DNA from: Candidatus Cloacimonadota bacterium
Lineage (GTDB): Bacteria > Cloacimonadota > Cloacimonadia > Cloacimonadales > Cloacimonadaceae
NCBI GenBank assembly: GCA_020532085.1
Contig: JAJBAV010000001.1
Coordinates: forward strand, 62,001 to 126,000
Reading direction: 5' to 3'
Length of the DNA stretch: 64,000 bases
Each line of letters opens with the position of its first letter. The first letter of the stretch is position 1. The notes beneath the pieces are model-generated. The model worked only from the letters and a program-made list of their open reading frames with translations, made no database searches and had not been told where the DNA came from. The position numbers and the translations under genes were made by a program. Below, in pieces: positions 17,815 to 25,968 of this stretch.

Positions 17815-18430
17815 AAAACAGATTGTAAGGGTCTGCAAAACAACATTTGTGCCAAGTTCCATTGGCTACCATTAACAGGCGTTCAATGCTGATATCCATA
17901 TTACTCTGTAAAGAGGATGGTGTCATATTCTTGTGATGAACTTGCTGAACATGATCAATCAAATTCGTGTTCATTTGTGTGGATTATCACAATACTATGC
18001 GTTCGTAGTTCAGGCTGGTAGTGCCAAAGTTAACAAAAGCCCCAATTTCAGATGAGAAGCTTTAAGATAATTGAGAACTTGGGCCATATGTTCTTTGCTG
18101 AGTTGACCTAATGCCTTCAATTCCACAATTATGTTTCCATAGCACAGAAAGTCGACTTTGTAGGTTTTCGATAGGATCAAGCCTTTGAAATTTATCTCAT
18201 ACTCCTTTTCACGTTCATAGGGAACCCCTTGTCGCTGGAGTTCAAATGCTAATGCTTCCTGGTAAACGGGTTCCAGAAAACCGCAGCCCAAGGTTCGGTG
18301 CACTTCCATGCACGCGCCCACGATCTTGTAGCACTCGTCTTTAAAGAGCAGATCCTGACCATTTCCCATCACGCTTGGCATTTACTGTAGTTATCTTTTA
18401 ATTCGTGTGAATTCGTGTAATTCGTGGACA
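17780..18430. mobile_element. Putative cassette bounded by perfect 35-bp inverted repeats, carrying a GxxExxY gene
   Basis: The 35 bases 17780-17814 and 18396-18430 are perfect reverse complements (TGTCCACGAATT...AATTAAAA). They bracket 581 bp whose only gene is a GxxExxY protein. A looser relative of the end sequence lies at 21440-21472. No transposase is encoded, so if mobile it is non-autonomous. A target-site duplication is not evident because the left end merges with the tandem array. Confidence 0.45.
18010..18381 (-). CDS. GxxExxY family protein, C-terminus frameshifted
   Basis: 123 residues with the family signature GCGFLEPVYQEAL near 32-44, YEREKEYEINFKG, and YKVDFLCYGNIIVELKAL, the D-x(n)-E-x-K pattern of PD-(D/E)XK-like nucleases. 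The final residues LGLLLTLALPA are atypical. Shifting by one base at the TTTT run near 18033-18038 restores the usual VNFGTTSLNYERIVL ending, with a stop at 17987. So the gene has lost one base in that run, by mutation or assembly error. Function of the family is unknown. Here it sits alone between inverted repeats and interrupts the gatD-gatE pair. Confidence 0.85.
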   Translation of the reverse strand: MPSVMGNGQDLLFKDECYKIVGACMEVHRTLGCGFLEPVYQEALAFELQRQGVPYEREKEYEINFKGLILSKTYKVDFLCYGNIIVELKALGQLSKEHMAQVLNYLKASHLKLGLLLTLALPA

Positions 18431-18433
18431 ATA

Positions 18434-20563
18434 CTAATTCGTGGACAGGTCTTTTTCAATGGCTTGTCTCAAATCACTTAGTGGAATGTTACCCAGAGCC
18501 ATTTTGTGGAGCCGGCCCATCATCCAGTGCTGGATGGCATCCGGCCGTTTCAGACCGCGTGTTTTGGCCCGCGGCCACATGGCTTTTAGCAGCGGCACCT
18601 GTTCCAGTATCTCCGCCGGCGGGGTTTCTTTGTAGCCGATCACCGCCAGCACCGAGGAGAACTGCATGTTGGGCTGTTCGTAGAGCACTTTCAGCATCTG
18701 AGGCAGGATATCCGGCTGCAGCTGGCGTTTGTTGACAAAGATGAGCAGATCCTCCACCCGCTGGTGGTCGAAGGGCAGCGGATCGCGTCCCTGCAGGCCT
18801 TTCAGCAGATGGGCGTAGAGCAGGCCCAGGCGTTTGGGCGCGATTGCGTGTTTCGCGGAAAACTCTTCCAGAACCGGCATCAGGTTGTTACGCAGCAGAT
18901 AGGTATAGGCGTCGGCGGGGATGCCCCACTCCGCCAGCTGTTGCAGCCTTGTCGCCAGATCCACCGGCAGGTCCTGCCGCGCGGTTTCGATCATCTCTTC
19001 GTGGATTGGGATCGGTGCTGAATCTGTATCCGGATACATCCTGTCCGCGCCGGGCAGCACCCTTTCGAAGAGCGTGATCCCGTCCGGCAGGGATTTGCGG
19101 GTCTCGTTGGGAACGCCCGCGAAGGCCAATTGGCAGCGTTCCTCGATGGTCTCCAGCGCGGTCTTGATGTCTTCGTCCGGCGCCCAGAAGAGGAGCTGGG
19201 CGTCTTGATCCCCGGCTTTGAGTTCCGCGCGGAGCCTGGTCCAATCGGATTCGCTTAATGTGGAGGCTGAGCCGGTATTGGTTGACTGGATCCCGGCCTG
19301 CGCCGGGATGACGGTGGAATCGGCTATTGCCGATATGCTCGAGTCGCTGCCCGTGCCTCGCTCGACTCCAGCGATCTCCTCCGAGTGGAACATGTTCGGC
19401 AGTTCCAGGCAGGCGATCACTTTGAGGCGGTCAGAGATCTCGTCGGCGAAGCAGCGTCCGGGCTGGTTGAAGAAGCTGAGGATGCCGGAAAAGCGCGGCA
19501 GATTGACCGAGACCAGCTTCCAGCCCTCGCTTCCGGCCTGCTTCAGCAGGGGGATGTGACGCCAGTCGGCAGGGTCTAAAAATATGTGGTTCAGCTTCCA
19601 CTTCGTCGGATCAGCAACTCGCTTACGCAATTCCTCGCGGATCAGCAGCAGAGATTTTTGGCGAAACGCCTCGTTGTGCGTGAGTTTGGGGATCCAGGAG
19701 ATGTGCGCCACACCCTTGATCTCGACCCTGGTGCCGCCCGCAATGGAAACGTTCACATCCTCGCGGGCCGCGCCGATGCCGGTGCGCGCCAGGCCTGAAC
19801 TGCGCGCGATGAAGCGGATGTTTTGGGCCGCTTCGGCCGCTTCCCAGGGCGTTTCCATGTCCGGATAGGTTACCGTTTCGATCAGCGGCATGCCCAGCCG
19901 GTCGGCAAAATAGGTGCGGGTGTGCCTGACATCCGAAACCTCGCGGCAGCTGTCTTCCTCCACGGAAAACTGGATCACGCGGATGGTTTTGGTGGAGATG
20001 GGAAATTCGCCTTCGATGCCGAGGATGGTGGTGCGCTGGAAGCCGGTGGGTATGCTGCCGTCCAAATACTGTTTGCGGGTGATGTGCAGTTCGCCCACGA
20101 TCTTCAGCTTCAGCAGCAGGGCGATCTTCATCGCCTGTTCCAAAGCCTCGCGGTTCAGCGGGAACGGCGGGGTGTCGTCCACTTCGTAGGTGCAGGCGCT
20201 GTCATTGTTGATGCGGTAAACGATCTTTTTCCGCGTCTTGAATTCCATCAGAGCGGTGCCGTCATACTCACCCAGTTCAGACAAAGTGGGCCGCATATGA
20301 CGCACGATCTCGGCGTCGAAATCGTCGAAATCGTGGTACCTGCCCGCGGGACAGCGGCAAAAAAGTTTCCGGGAAGTGTTCAGTTGCTGGTGAACTTCCA
20401 GGCCGCACCTGAACCCAAGCTTCCGCCAGGTCGCTTGCACGGCGTCCGGAAGGCTGACCCAGCCGGTGTCGTCCCGGCTGCGCAACCAGTTTTGTTGGTG
20501 AGGGTTGTCCAAATATGGTTCCCTAATATGTAATGTAAGGACCACACTCCGCAGGCGCGCCAT
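18434..20563 (-). CDS. gatE: Glutamyl-tRNA(Gln) amidotransferase subunit E
   Basis: 709 residues. GatE carries the kinase/transamidase and tRNA-binding functions of the GatDE enzyme that turns Glu-tRNA(Gln) into Gln-tRNA(Gln). Seen: GLEVHQQLNTSRKLFCRCP at 54-72, the GatB/E cradle with YLDGSIPTGFQRT and VEEDSCREV, an AspRS-like GAD insertion (about 325-480, WKLVSVNLPRFSGIL), then GVPNETRKSLPDGITLFERV and a helical YqeY-like tail. Archaeal GatE proteins are about 620-635 residues. The extra length lies at the N-terminus and in ~30 residues near 397-426, which are encoded by a dispersed repeat. The true start may be further in, since the first ~45 residues are not family-like. Confidence 0.92.
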   Translation of the reverse strand: MARLRSVVLTLHIREPYLDNPHQQNWLRSRDDTGWVSLPDAVQATWRKLGFRCGLEVHQQLNTSRKLFCRCPAGRYHDFDDFDAEIVRHMRPTLSELGEYDGTALMEFKTRKKIVYRINNDSACTYEVDDTPPFPLNREALEQAMKIALLLKLKIVGELHITRKQYLDGSIPTGFQRTTILGIEGEFPISTKTIRVIQFSVEEDSCREVSDVRHTRTYFADRLGMPLIETVTYPDMETPWEAAEAAQNIRFIARSSGLARTGIGAAREDVNVSIAGGTRVEIKGVAHISWIPKLTHNEAFRQKSLLLIREELRKRVADPTKWKLNHIFLDPADWRHIPLLKQAGSEGWKLVSVNLPRFSGILSFFNQPGRCFADEISDRLKVIACLELPNMFHSEEIAGVERGTGSDSSISAIADSTVIPAQAGIQSTNTGSASTLSESDWTRLRAELKAGDQDAQLLFWAPDEDIKTALETIEERCQLAFAGVPNETRKSLPDGITLFERVLPGADRMYPDTDSAPIPIHEEMIETARQDLPVDLATRLQQLAEWGIPADAYTYLLRNNLMPVLEEFSAKHAIAPKRLGLLYAHLLKGLQGRDPLPFDHQRVEDLLIFVNKRQLQPDILPQMLKVLYEQPNMQFSSVLAVIGYKETPPAEILEQVPLLKAMWPRAKTRGLKRPDAIQHWMMGRLHKMALGNIPLSDLRQAIEKDLSTN
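19286..19376. repeat. Dispersed repeat inserted in frame in gatE
   Basis: The palindrome at 19286-19312 (CTGGATCCCGG...CCGGGATGAC) is the same unit as at 4196-4259. The following block, ending TCGCTCGACTCCAGCG, resembles the blocks at 45676-45712 and 45795-45830, in the same order. Read as gatE codons it gives the telltale VIPAQAGIQ. It falls in the GAD-domain region and keeps the frame open. Confidence 0.8.
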
Positions 20564-20713
20564 TTTTGTCCAGCATTATTTCACGTCTCGAATCAAGGCC
20601 GCAAACCGCCTCTGGGAGTAGTTTTCCCCGGGAGATATCCTAAGCGGTCAAATCCCACTGGCTTAGGCCCTTCGCGGGATTGTGGAATTTGGGACACAGG
20701 GGGCAAATATGGC

Positions 20714-20834
20714 TCTTTCAAACAGGGTGGGTAAAGCCCAGAGGGCGACAGAACGATAGCGAGGGTGTGGAGTGAGCGTAGCGATCGGAACCCCTCGTCA
20801 GGAGAGTTGGTCACACACAAACATCCCCCAAGCC
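20714..20834. repeat. ~120-bp dispersed repeat, copy 1
   Basis: The segment is nearly identical to 34038-34160, sharing long runs such as GCGTAGCGATCGGAACCCCT and CAGGAGAGTTGGTCACACA. It lies downstream of RNB-gene and upstream-side of gatE in a 917-bp space (20564-21480) where I see no gene. Confidence 0.85.
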
Positions 20835-20850
20835 TCAGCCCAGGCTCACT

Positions 20851-21260
20851 ATGTCATTCCGGGGTAGGGGCCCCGGAATCCAGGCTAATAAGATCAATTA
20901 AAACAGAGGGACAGAGACACAGAGAAATGGGAAAAGGTAGCCTCACACAAGTTTATCAGATCGCACAGATCTGAAAATAACGGGTCACAGAATAGCGCGG
21001 AATAAGGGAAAATGCATTTAGAAAAAGAGGGAAGAAGATGTATGTCATTCCGGGGTAGGGGCCCCGGAATCCTGGCTAAAAAAGTTCTATTAAAACAGAG
21101 GGCCAGAGACACAGAGAAATGGGAAAAGGTAGCCTCACACAAGTTTATCAGATCGCATAGATCTGAAAATAACGGGTCACAGAATAGCGCGGAATAAGGG
21201 AAATGCATTTAGAAAAAGAGGGGAGAAATGTATGTCATTCCGGGGTTGGGGCCCCGGAAT
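20851..21260. repeat. Tandem ~190-bp repeat, two full copies and a partial third
   Basis: Units start with ATGTCATTCCGGGG at 20851, 21042 and 21232 (spacing 191 and 190). Each full unit holds a GTCATTCC/GGAATCC palindrome, then an A-rich stretch (AAAACAGAGGGACAGAGACA), CACACAAGTTTATCAGATCG and GGGTCACAGAATAGCGCGGA. Small internal differences show independent decay. No open frame of substance is conserved across the copies. Confidence 0.9.
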
Positions 21261-21480
21261 GACATAAGGATCGGGTCTGAGGGAAAACCTGGATTCCGGG
21301 CACTCGTTCCTCGTCCCGGAATGACGTGCGCTTTGGTGCTGGGATGGTGGTTCTTCTGCTGGCGACGATGCTCTTTCCTCACTCAACACCAGCGGAGTTA
21401 CCCCCTATACCGACTTTTCCCCTCTATCCTTTGTCTCTTATAATTCGTGTTAATTTGTGAAATTTGTGGACAAACCAAAA

Positions 21481-23391
21481 TCAAAGGATCACATCGCCAA
21501 AGACCAGCAATTCCTCCAGATCGACCCCCGCCACCACCAGTTTCACAGGCGTCCGCAGCGGCAAACCCTCCTCACAGCGCAGCACCAGCCGTTTTTCCCA
21601 GCGGCTCAGTTCCACCAGGCAGCCCTGTTTCACCCGGCGCAGCAGCACCGCGTCAAGTGGCTCGCCCAGATATTTCTGCTTAAGGAACCGCAGCAGCCAG
21701 TGGCGCTCGCTGCGGTGGGTGACGGCGCGCAGCAGCCGCAGGCGTTTTTCGATGCTGAGGATGAGTTCCTCCAGGTCCTGCCGCGCAAAGCTCTGCCCCC
21801 TGCCCGCCAGCAGCGCGGAAAACTGGGCCTGGTTAACGATATCGGTGAAGCGCCGGATGGGCGAAGTCGCGTGCAGATAGGCCTGGGCGCCCACCCCGGG
21901 GTGGAATTTGGCTGAGGTGGAAAGGTAGGCCTGGATGCCGTAGTTGGCAGCATCCTCGTCCTCTTCCTCAGCAAACTGGGTGACGTTGCGATAGATCAGG
22001 GGCAGGGAACTCTGGCAGGCGCGTTCGGCCAGAAGGCGGTTGTAGAGGATCATCAGCTCTTCGATCACGAAGCGCGCCGGGCTGAGATTGTCCACCCGCT
22101 GCAGGGCGACATCGCCGTCAGAAACCTTCAGATTCCAGCTGTAGCGAGGTTTTCGCTCCTCGCCCTCCCCCACCCTGGCGTCGCGCAGTTTGCGGCAGAT
22201 TTCCAGCAGTGGCGAACGTTCCTGGGAGCGGAGCAGAGCGTCAAAAGTCTCGTAGCTCAAATTTTTCTTCACTCGCAGCCAGCCCCGGTGCCAGTCGCAG
22301 GCAACGATCCGCGCTTCGCGGTCCAGCTCCACCCGCAGCGAAAGCACCGGCCGCGCTTCACCTTCGCGCAGACTGAAAGCGTCGCCGGAAAGCTCCGGAG
22401 GCAGCAGCGGTATGGTTTGCGAGGGCAGATACAGCGAGGCCACGCGGTCCTGGGCCGCGCGCCAAAGATCTTTTCCCACGGGGATACGGGCTGCCACATC
22501 GCTGATATGCACGCCCAAATTCCACCCAGCAGCGGTTTCCTGCCAGTCGATGGCGTCATCCAGATCGCCGGAATCCTCCGCGTCGATCGTGAACGCTTCC
22601 CGCTGCTCCAGCTCGGATGGTTCCGGAGTTACAGCCAGCGCCGGCAATCCGGGGACAAAAGCGATGGGAATTCCGCTGGCCGCGGCGACGGGATCGGTGT
22701 CCGCCGCGATATCGCCCAAACTGAGGCGCAGAGCGCGTACCGACTTATCCAGGTTTCGCCCGTCGGCGCGCAGGACCCTGGCCAGGTCCTTCGGTTCGCC
22801 CGAGATCAGCAAAGCGCGCAGTTCCTGGGCAAGTTGCCTCTCCGTCCCGGAGCTGAACTCAGGCAGTCCGGCCGTGGCATCCTTTGCGTCCAGCCGTTCC
22901 AGAAAGCCCGCCACAGCCTCCAAATAACGCGTCCGGGCCGCCTCCTGTTCCTTCCGGGCCAGAAAGGCAGCGGTCTCTTCCGGGTCGCGCGTGCGCCACA
23001 CACCTTTCTTGAGCAGATAGAGGTCTTCGCGCTGGCGCAGATGGCGGTAGAGGGCAAAACGGCAGAAATCGGAATGGCAGCCGGCGGCTTCAGAAGCCTG
23101 TTCAAAACTGAAGGGAGCGGGAAGCTGGGCGAGACGGGCCGGAACGCCTTCGTCCTGCAAAAGTTCCAGGGATTGTTCCGCCATAGCGGCAAAATTGCCC
23201 AGCGTGCGCGTGTTTGGAGGCGTGAACAGGTCGAGTGAGGCCAGCGCGAAGCGTTCGGATGCGAGCAGTTGCGCTTCGCCCTCAGAATCCAGCACCTGCC
23301 AGCGGTTGCCTTCCGCGGAGGTCACAATGCCCAGGCAAAGCCTGGCCTGGTGGTAAAACAAGACGATGGTACCCGCTGCGTACGTGGCCAT
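21481..23391 (-). CDS. RNB-domain exoribonuclease (RNase II/R family)
   Basis: 636 residues. The RNB catalytic domain covers roughly residues 250-570: FTIDAEDSGDLDDAIDW near 267-283 with the acidic residues that bind magnesium, VHISDVAARIP, YLPSQTIPLLPPELSGDAFS, and YLHATSPIRRFTDIVNQAQF near 500-520. These enzymes degrade single-stranded RNA from the 3' end. The N-terminal ~240 residues are divergent and lack an obvious pair of cold-shock domains. The short C-terminal part may hold a weak S1-like fold. The family's first residue after TID is usually Gly and is Ala here. Its start is 19 bp from the tRNA-Arg gene on the same strand, so the two may share a transcript. Confidence 0.9.
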   Translation of the reverse strand: MATYAAGTIVLFYHQARLCLGIVTSAEGNRWQVLDSEGEAQLLASERFALASLDLFTPPNTRTLGNFAAMAEQSLELLQDEGVPARLAQLPAPFSFEQASEAAGCHSDFCRFALYRHLRQREDLYLLKKGVWRTRDPEETAAFLARKEQEAARTRYLEAVAGFLERLDAKDATAGLPEFSSGTERQLAQELRALLISGEPKDLARVLRADGRNLDKSVRALRLSLGDIAADTDPVAAASGIPIAFVPGLPALAVTPEPSELEQREAFTIDAEDSGDLDDAIDWQETAAGWNLGVHISDVAARIPVGKDLWRAAQDRVASLYLPSQTIPLLPPELSGDAFSLREGEARPVLSLRVELDREARIVACDWHRGWLRVKKNLSYETFDALLRSQERSPLLEICRKLRDARVGEGEERKPRYSWNLKVSDGDVALQRVDNLSPARFVIEELMILYNRLLAERACQSSLPLIYRNVTQFAEEEDEDAANYGIQAYLSTSAKFHPGVGAQAYLHATSPIRRFTDIVNQAQFSALLAGRGQSFARQDLEELILSIEKRLRLLRAVTHRSERHWLLRFLKQKYLGEPLDAVLLRRVKQGCLVELSRWEKRLVLRCEEGLPLRTPVKLVVAGVDLEELLVFGDVIL

Positions 23392-23409
23392 AAAATCCTT
23401 TAAAAATGG

Positions 23410-23482
23410 CGCCCCAAGGATGATTCGAACATCCGACCAACGGTTTAGGAAACCGCTGCTCTATCCCCTGAGCTACTGGGGC
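23410..23482 (-). tRNA. tRNA-Arg (anticodon CCT)
   Basis: A complete cloverleaf on the minus strand: acceptor GCCCCAG paired with TTGGGGC (one G-T pair), D-arm AGCTCAGGGGATAGAGC, anticodon stem GCGGT/ACCGT with loop TTCCTAA and anticodon CCT, and T-arm GGATG-TTCGAAT-CATCC. CCA is not encoded. It reads AGG codons. Confidence 0.95.
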
Positions 23483-23496
23483 GCGACTTCAGGGGT

Positions 23497-23525
23497 TAAA
23501 TTTCCCGGAGCCCCGTTTTTGTCAA
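23497..23525 (-). promoter_or_regulatory. Probable promoter for tRNA-Arg and RNB gene
   Basis: On the minus strand TTGACA (23520-23525) is followed after 17 bases by AATTTA (23497-23502), ending 14 bp before the tRNA 5' end. The -35 is perfect and the -10 is weak. A divergent TTGACA for asd lies at 23534. Confidence 0.45.
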
Positions 23526-23533
23526 GTTTTGCA

Positions 23534-23539
23534 TTGACA
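23534..23539 (+). promoter_or_regulatory. Possible -35 element upstream of asd
   Basis: TTGACA lies 58 bp before the asd start, in a T-rich setting. A good -10 at the right spacing is not visible, so only the -35 is marked. The same hexamer sits at nearly the same distance before ppdK. Confidence 0.3.
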
Positions 23540-23596
23540 AAAGCCCCGCCCCGCAGGAAAAGGATTTTTCATATTTACCACGTTTAAGGATTTGAC

Positions 23597-24577
23597 ATGA
23601 AACTAGCAGTTGTCGGCGCCACCGGTGAAGTGGGCCGCATGATGATAACCTGTCTGGAGGAATTTGCAGTTCCCGTGGACTCCCTCAGTCTTTTCGCCTC
23701 CGCGCGTTCAGCCGGAAGCATACTCTACTACGGCGATACGGCGCTCCCGGTGCGTGAACTGGACGCCGCGGGAATGCGGGAACATTTTGATTATGTGCTC
23801 TTTTCCGCCGGCGCGGGAGTGGCCCGGGAATTCGCGCCCCTCGCGGCCGCGAGCGGTTCCGTGGTGATCGACAATTCCTCCGGATTCCGCCAGGAAACGG
23901 ATATTCCGCTGGTGGTGCCGGAGATCAACGGAGATCTGCTCAAAGGATATCAGGGCATCGTGGCCAACCCCAACTGCACCACCATCCAGATGGTGCTGCC
24001 GCTGGCGGTGCTGGACCGGCTTTTCGGGCTGCGCAAAGTGGTCGTGAGCACCTACCAGTCTGTCTCCGGCAGCGGCCACAAGGGCGTGGCCACCCTCGAG
24101 TCACAGCGCGCTGGCGCTCCCGGAAAAGGCATTTATCCCGATATCATCGACCTCAACGTGATCCCCCAGATCGGCGCCTTTGCCGACAACGGCTTTTCCC
24201 AGGAAGAGGAAAAGATCCACTTCGAGACTCGCAAAATACTCGACAACACGGAGTTGGAGGTCTGCGCCACCTGCGTGCGCGTGCCTGTGTTCCATGGCCA
24301 CAGCGAAAGCATCTATGCGGAATTCGCCTCCGGGGTCGATCTGGCCAAAGCCGCGCGGGAACTGAAACAGGCCGAGTCCATCGTCTTTGGCGAAAACACC
24401 TACCTCACCCCGCGCGATCTGGGTTCCTCGAACGACAGCCACGTCTGCCGCCTGCGCCGCGGCACCGGCCCAAACTCAGTCTGCTTCTGGAATGTGGGCC
24501 ACAACGTCCGCCTTGGCGCCGCCACCAACGCCGTGCGCATCCTGCTCAAACACGCCCAACTGGCAGGCCGGATATGA
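23597..24577 (+). CDS. asd: Aspartate-semialdehyde dehydrogenase
   Basis: 326 residues. It reduces aspartyl phosphate to aspartate semialdehyde with NADPH, at the branch to lysine, threonine and methionine. Seen: VVGATGEVGRMM at 5-16, IDNSSGFRQ, VVPEINGD, and ANPNCTTIQM with the catalytic Cys127. QSVSGSGHKG and the acceptor-binding RVPVFHGHSESIYAEF are also intact. It overlaps the M20 amidohydrolase by 4 bp (ATGA), so the two are coupled, which fits a lysine/diaminopimelate role for both. Confidence 0.95.
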   Translation: MKLAVVGATGEVGRMMITCLEEFAVPVDSLSLFASARSAGSILYYGDTALPVRELDAAGMREHFDYVLFSAGAGVAREFAPLAAASGSVVIDNSSGFRQETDIPLVVPEINGDLLKGYQGIVANPNCTTIQMVLPLAVLDRLFGLRKVVVSTYQSVSGSGHKGVATLESQRAGAPGKGIYPDIIDLNVIPQIGAFADNGFSQEEEKIHFETRKILDNTELEVCATCVRVPVFHGHSESIYAEFASGVDLAKAARELKQAESIVFGENTYLTPRDLGSSNDSHVCRLRRGTGPNSVCFWNVGHNVRLGAATNAVRILLKHAQLAGRI

Positions 24578-25671
24578 ACCTCAGCGCCATCCGCCGCGAA
24601 CTGCACCGCAACCCCGAGCTGGCCTTCCGCGAGGAAAACACCAAAAGCCTCATTCTCTCGTATTTACAAGGCATCCCCGACCTCAGGATCCACGAATTCG
24701 CCACCAACACCGGCATCCTGGTGGAATACAGCCGTGGTGAAGGTCCCTACAGGCTTTTCCGTGCGGACATGGACGCCCTGCCGATTAGCGAAAACACCGG
24801 CTGCGCTTTTTCCTCCCAAAACCCAGGCCTGATGCACGCCTGCGGCCACGATATCCACATGACGGTGCTGCTGGGCCTGGTCGCGCAGGTGGCGGCAGAG
24901 AAGATGCAGCGCAATCTGCTCTTTCTCTTCCAGCCGGCTGAAGAGGGCGAAGGCGGCGCGCAGAGCGTGATCGCGGAGGGCCTGATCCAGCGCTTCGACG
25001 TGGAGAAAGCCTTCGCGCTGCACGTGGCCAGCGGATTGCCTCTGGGAGCGGTCTCCAGCCGTCCGGGCGTGTTTTTCGGCGTGCCCCAGGAATTCGACGT
25101 GGAATTCATCGGCAAGCCGGCCCACGCGGCCTTTCCGGAAGAGGGGATCAACGCCCTGGACGCCGGCCGCGAATTCCTGCGCCTGATGGAGCCAGACATC
25201 GCCCAATTGGCACAGCGGCACCGGGTTATCTGCCACGTGGGCAAACTGGCCGCCGGAACCGTGCGCAACGTGGTGCCGCACCGCTGCAAGCTGGAAGGCA
25301 CCCAACGCAGCCTGGACAAGGCAGTGAGCCTGAAGATAAATGAGATCATCAGTCGCAATGCCGCCCTGGCCGCGGAGTCGTTGGGGACGGGCTTTCGGGT
25401 CGATTTCCTCGGAACTTACGATCCGGTGGTCAATTCCGCCCCGTTGGTCGAAGAACTAAAAACGGTTTGCGCGGAAACCGGAATCGAGTTTCGGGAGGCG
25501 GAGGTCGCCCTCACTGGCGAGGATTTCGGCTTTTTCACCTCCCTCTACCCCGGCCTGCTCTTCTGGCTGGGTTCCGGCTGCGCGGAACCTTTGCATTCCG
25601 ATAAATTTCTGCCGGACGCGGCCTGCATCGACATCGGCGTGGAAATATTTGCCGCCCTGGCCCGCCATTAA
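24574..25671 (+). CDS. M20-family amidohydrolase, possible N-acetyl-diaminopimelate deacetylase
   Basis: 365 residues of the M20D amidohydrolase/aminoacylase group. Seen: RRELHRNPELAFREENT at the N-terminus, FRADMDALPI, HACGHDIHMTVLLG with metal ligands, and LFLFQPAEEGEGGAQ with the catalytic Glu. CHVGKLAAGTVRNVVPH and LTGEDFGFF follow. Members cleave N-acyl groups from amino acids. Coupling to asd suggests the acetylase branch of diaminopimelate/lysine synthesis, but hippurate-hydrolase or other acyl-amino-acid activity cannot be excluded. Confidence 0.85.
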   Translation: MNLSAIRRELHRNPELAFREENTKSLILSYLQGIPDLRIHEFATNTGILVEYSRGEGPYRLFRADMDALPISENTGCAFSSQNPGLMHACGHDIHMTVLLGLVAQVAAEKMQRNLLFLFQPAEEGEGGAQSVIAEGLIQRFDVEKAFALHVASGLPLGAVSSRPGVFFGVPQEFDVEFIGKPAHAAFPEEGINALDAGREFLRLMEPDIAQLAQRHRVICHVGKLAAGTVRNVVPHRCKLEGTQRSLDKAVSLKINEIISRNAALAAESLGTGFRVDFLGTYDPVVNSAPLVEELKTVCAETGIEFREAEVALTGEDFGFFTSLYPGLLFWLGSGCAEPLHSDKFLPDAACIDIGVEIFAALARH

Positions 25672-25732
25672 AATATTTGTTCCCATTTTCCCCGACATCT
25701 TCCTCTTATCCTTCCTGTCTCAATTCCTTTCG

Positions 25733-25821
25733 GCTCCCAATATCAATACGGTATCAATACGGAATCAATACGGATTTTATCCGTATTGATTCCGTATTGA
25801 TACCGTATTGATATTGGGAGC
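25733..25821. repeat. Perfect palindrome with 43-bp arms made of 11-bp units, copy 1
   Basis: Arms 25733-25775 and 25779-25821 are exact reverse complements around a 3-base loop (TTT). Each arm carries three direct repeats of ATCAATACGG plus one base, with GCTCCCAAT at the outer end. A shorter relative is at 52421-52491. It begins 62 bp after the M20 stop codon. No T-run follows, so it is not a standard terminator. Confidence 0.95.
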
Positions 25822-25968
25822 GGGTTGAGGGGAAAGTGGGGTTGTGGCACATTTTTATGTGTGAAGAATAAAGATTTTGGCCCTCTTTCATACCGAGAGG
25901 GTGGCTCAACATTCATCCCTTGATGGGATAAAGTGTCATCCCGGGATGGGGCTTCAGCCTGGTTTTTG
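25822..25968. other. Intergenic, no gene seen
   Basis: Part of the 25672-26571 gene-free stretch. An open frame here on the minus strand is only the palindrome and REP sequence read through. A decayed GTCATCCCGG unit lies near 25936-25951. Confidence 0.6.

Noticed and set aside
17774-17974. 66-codon minus-strand open frame beside the cassette
   Set aside because: Its end lies in the tandem array and it has no recognised motif or good ribosome binding site.
20564-21480. Gene in the 917-bp spacer
   Set aside because: All open frames lie across tandem or dispersed repeats and change between copies.
25733-25821. Rho-independent terminator of the M20 gene
   Set aside because: Very long perfect stem without a T-run on either strand and AT-rich stem base.
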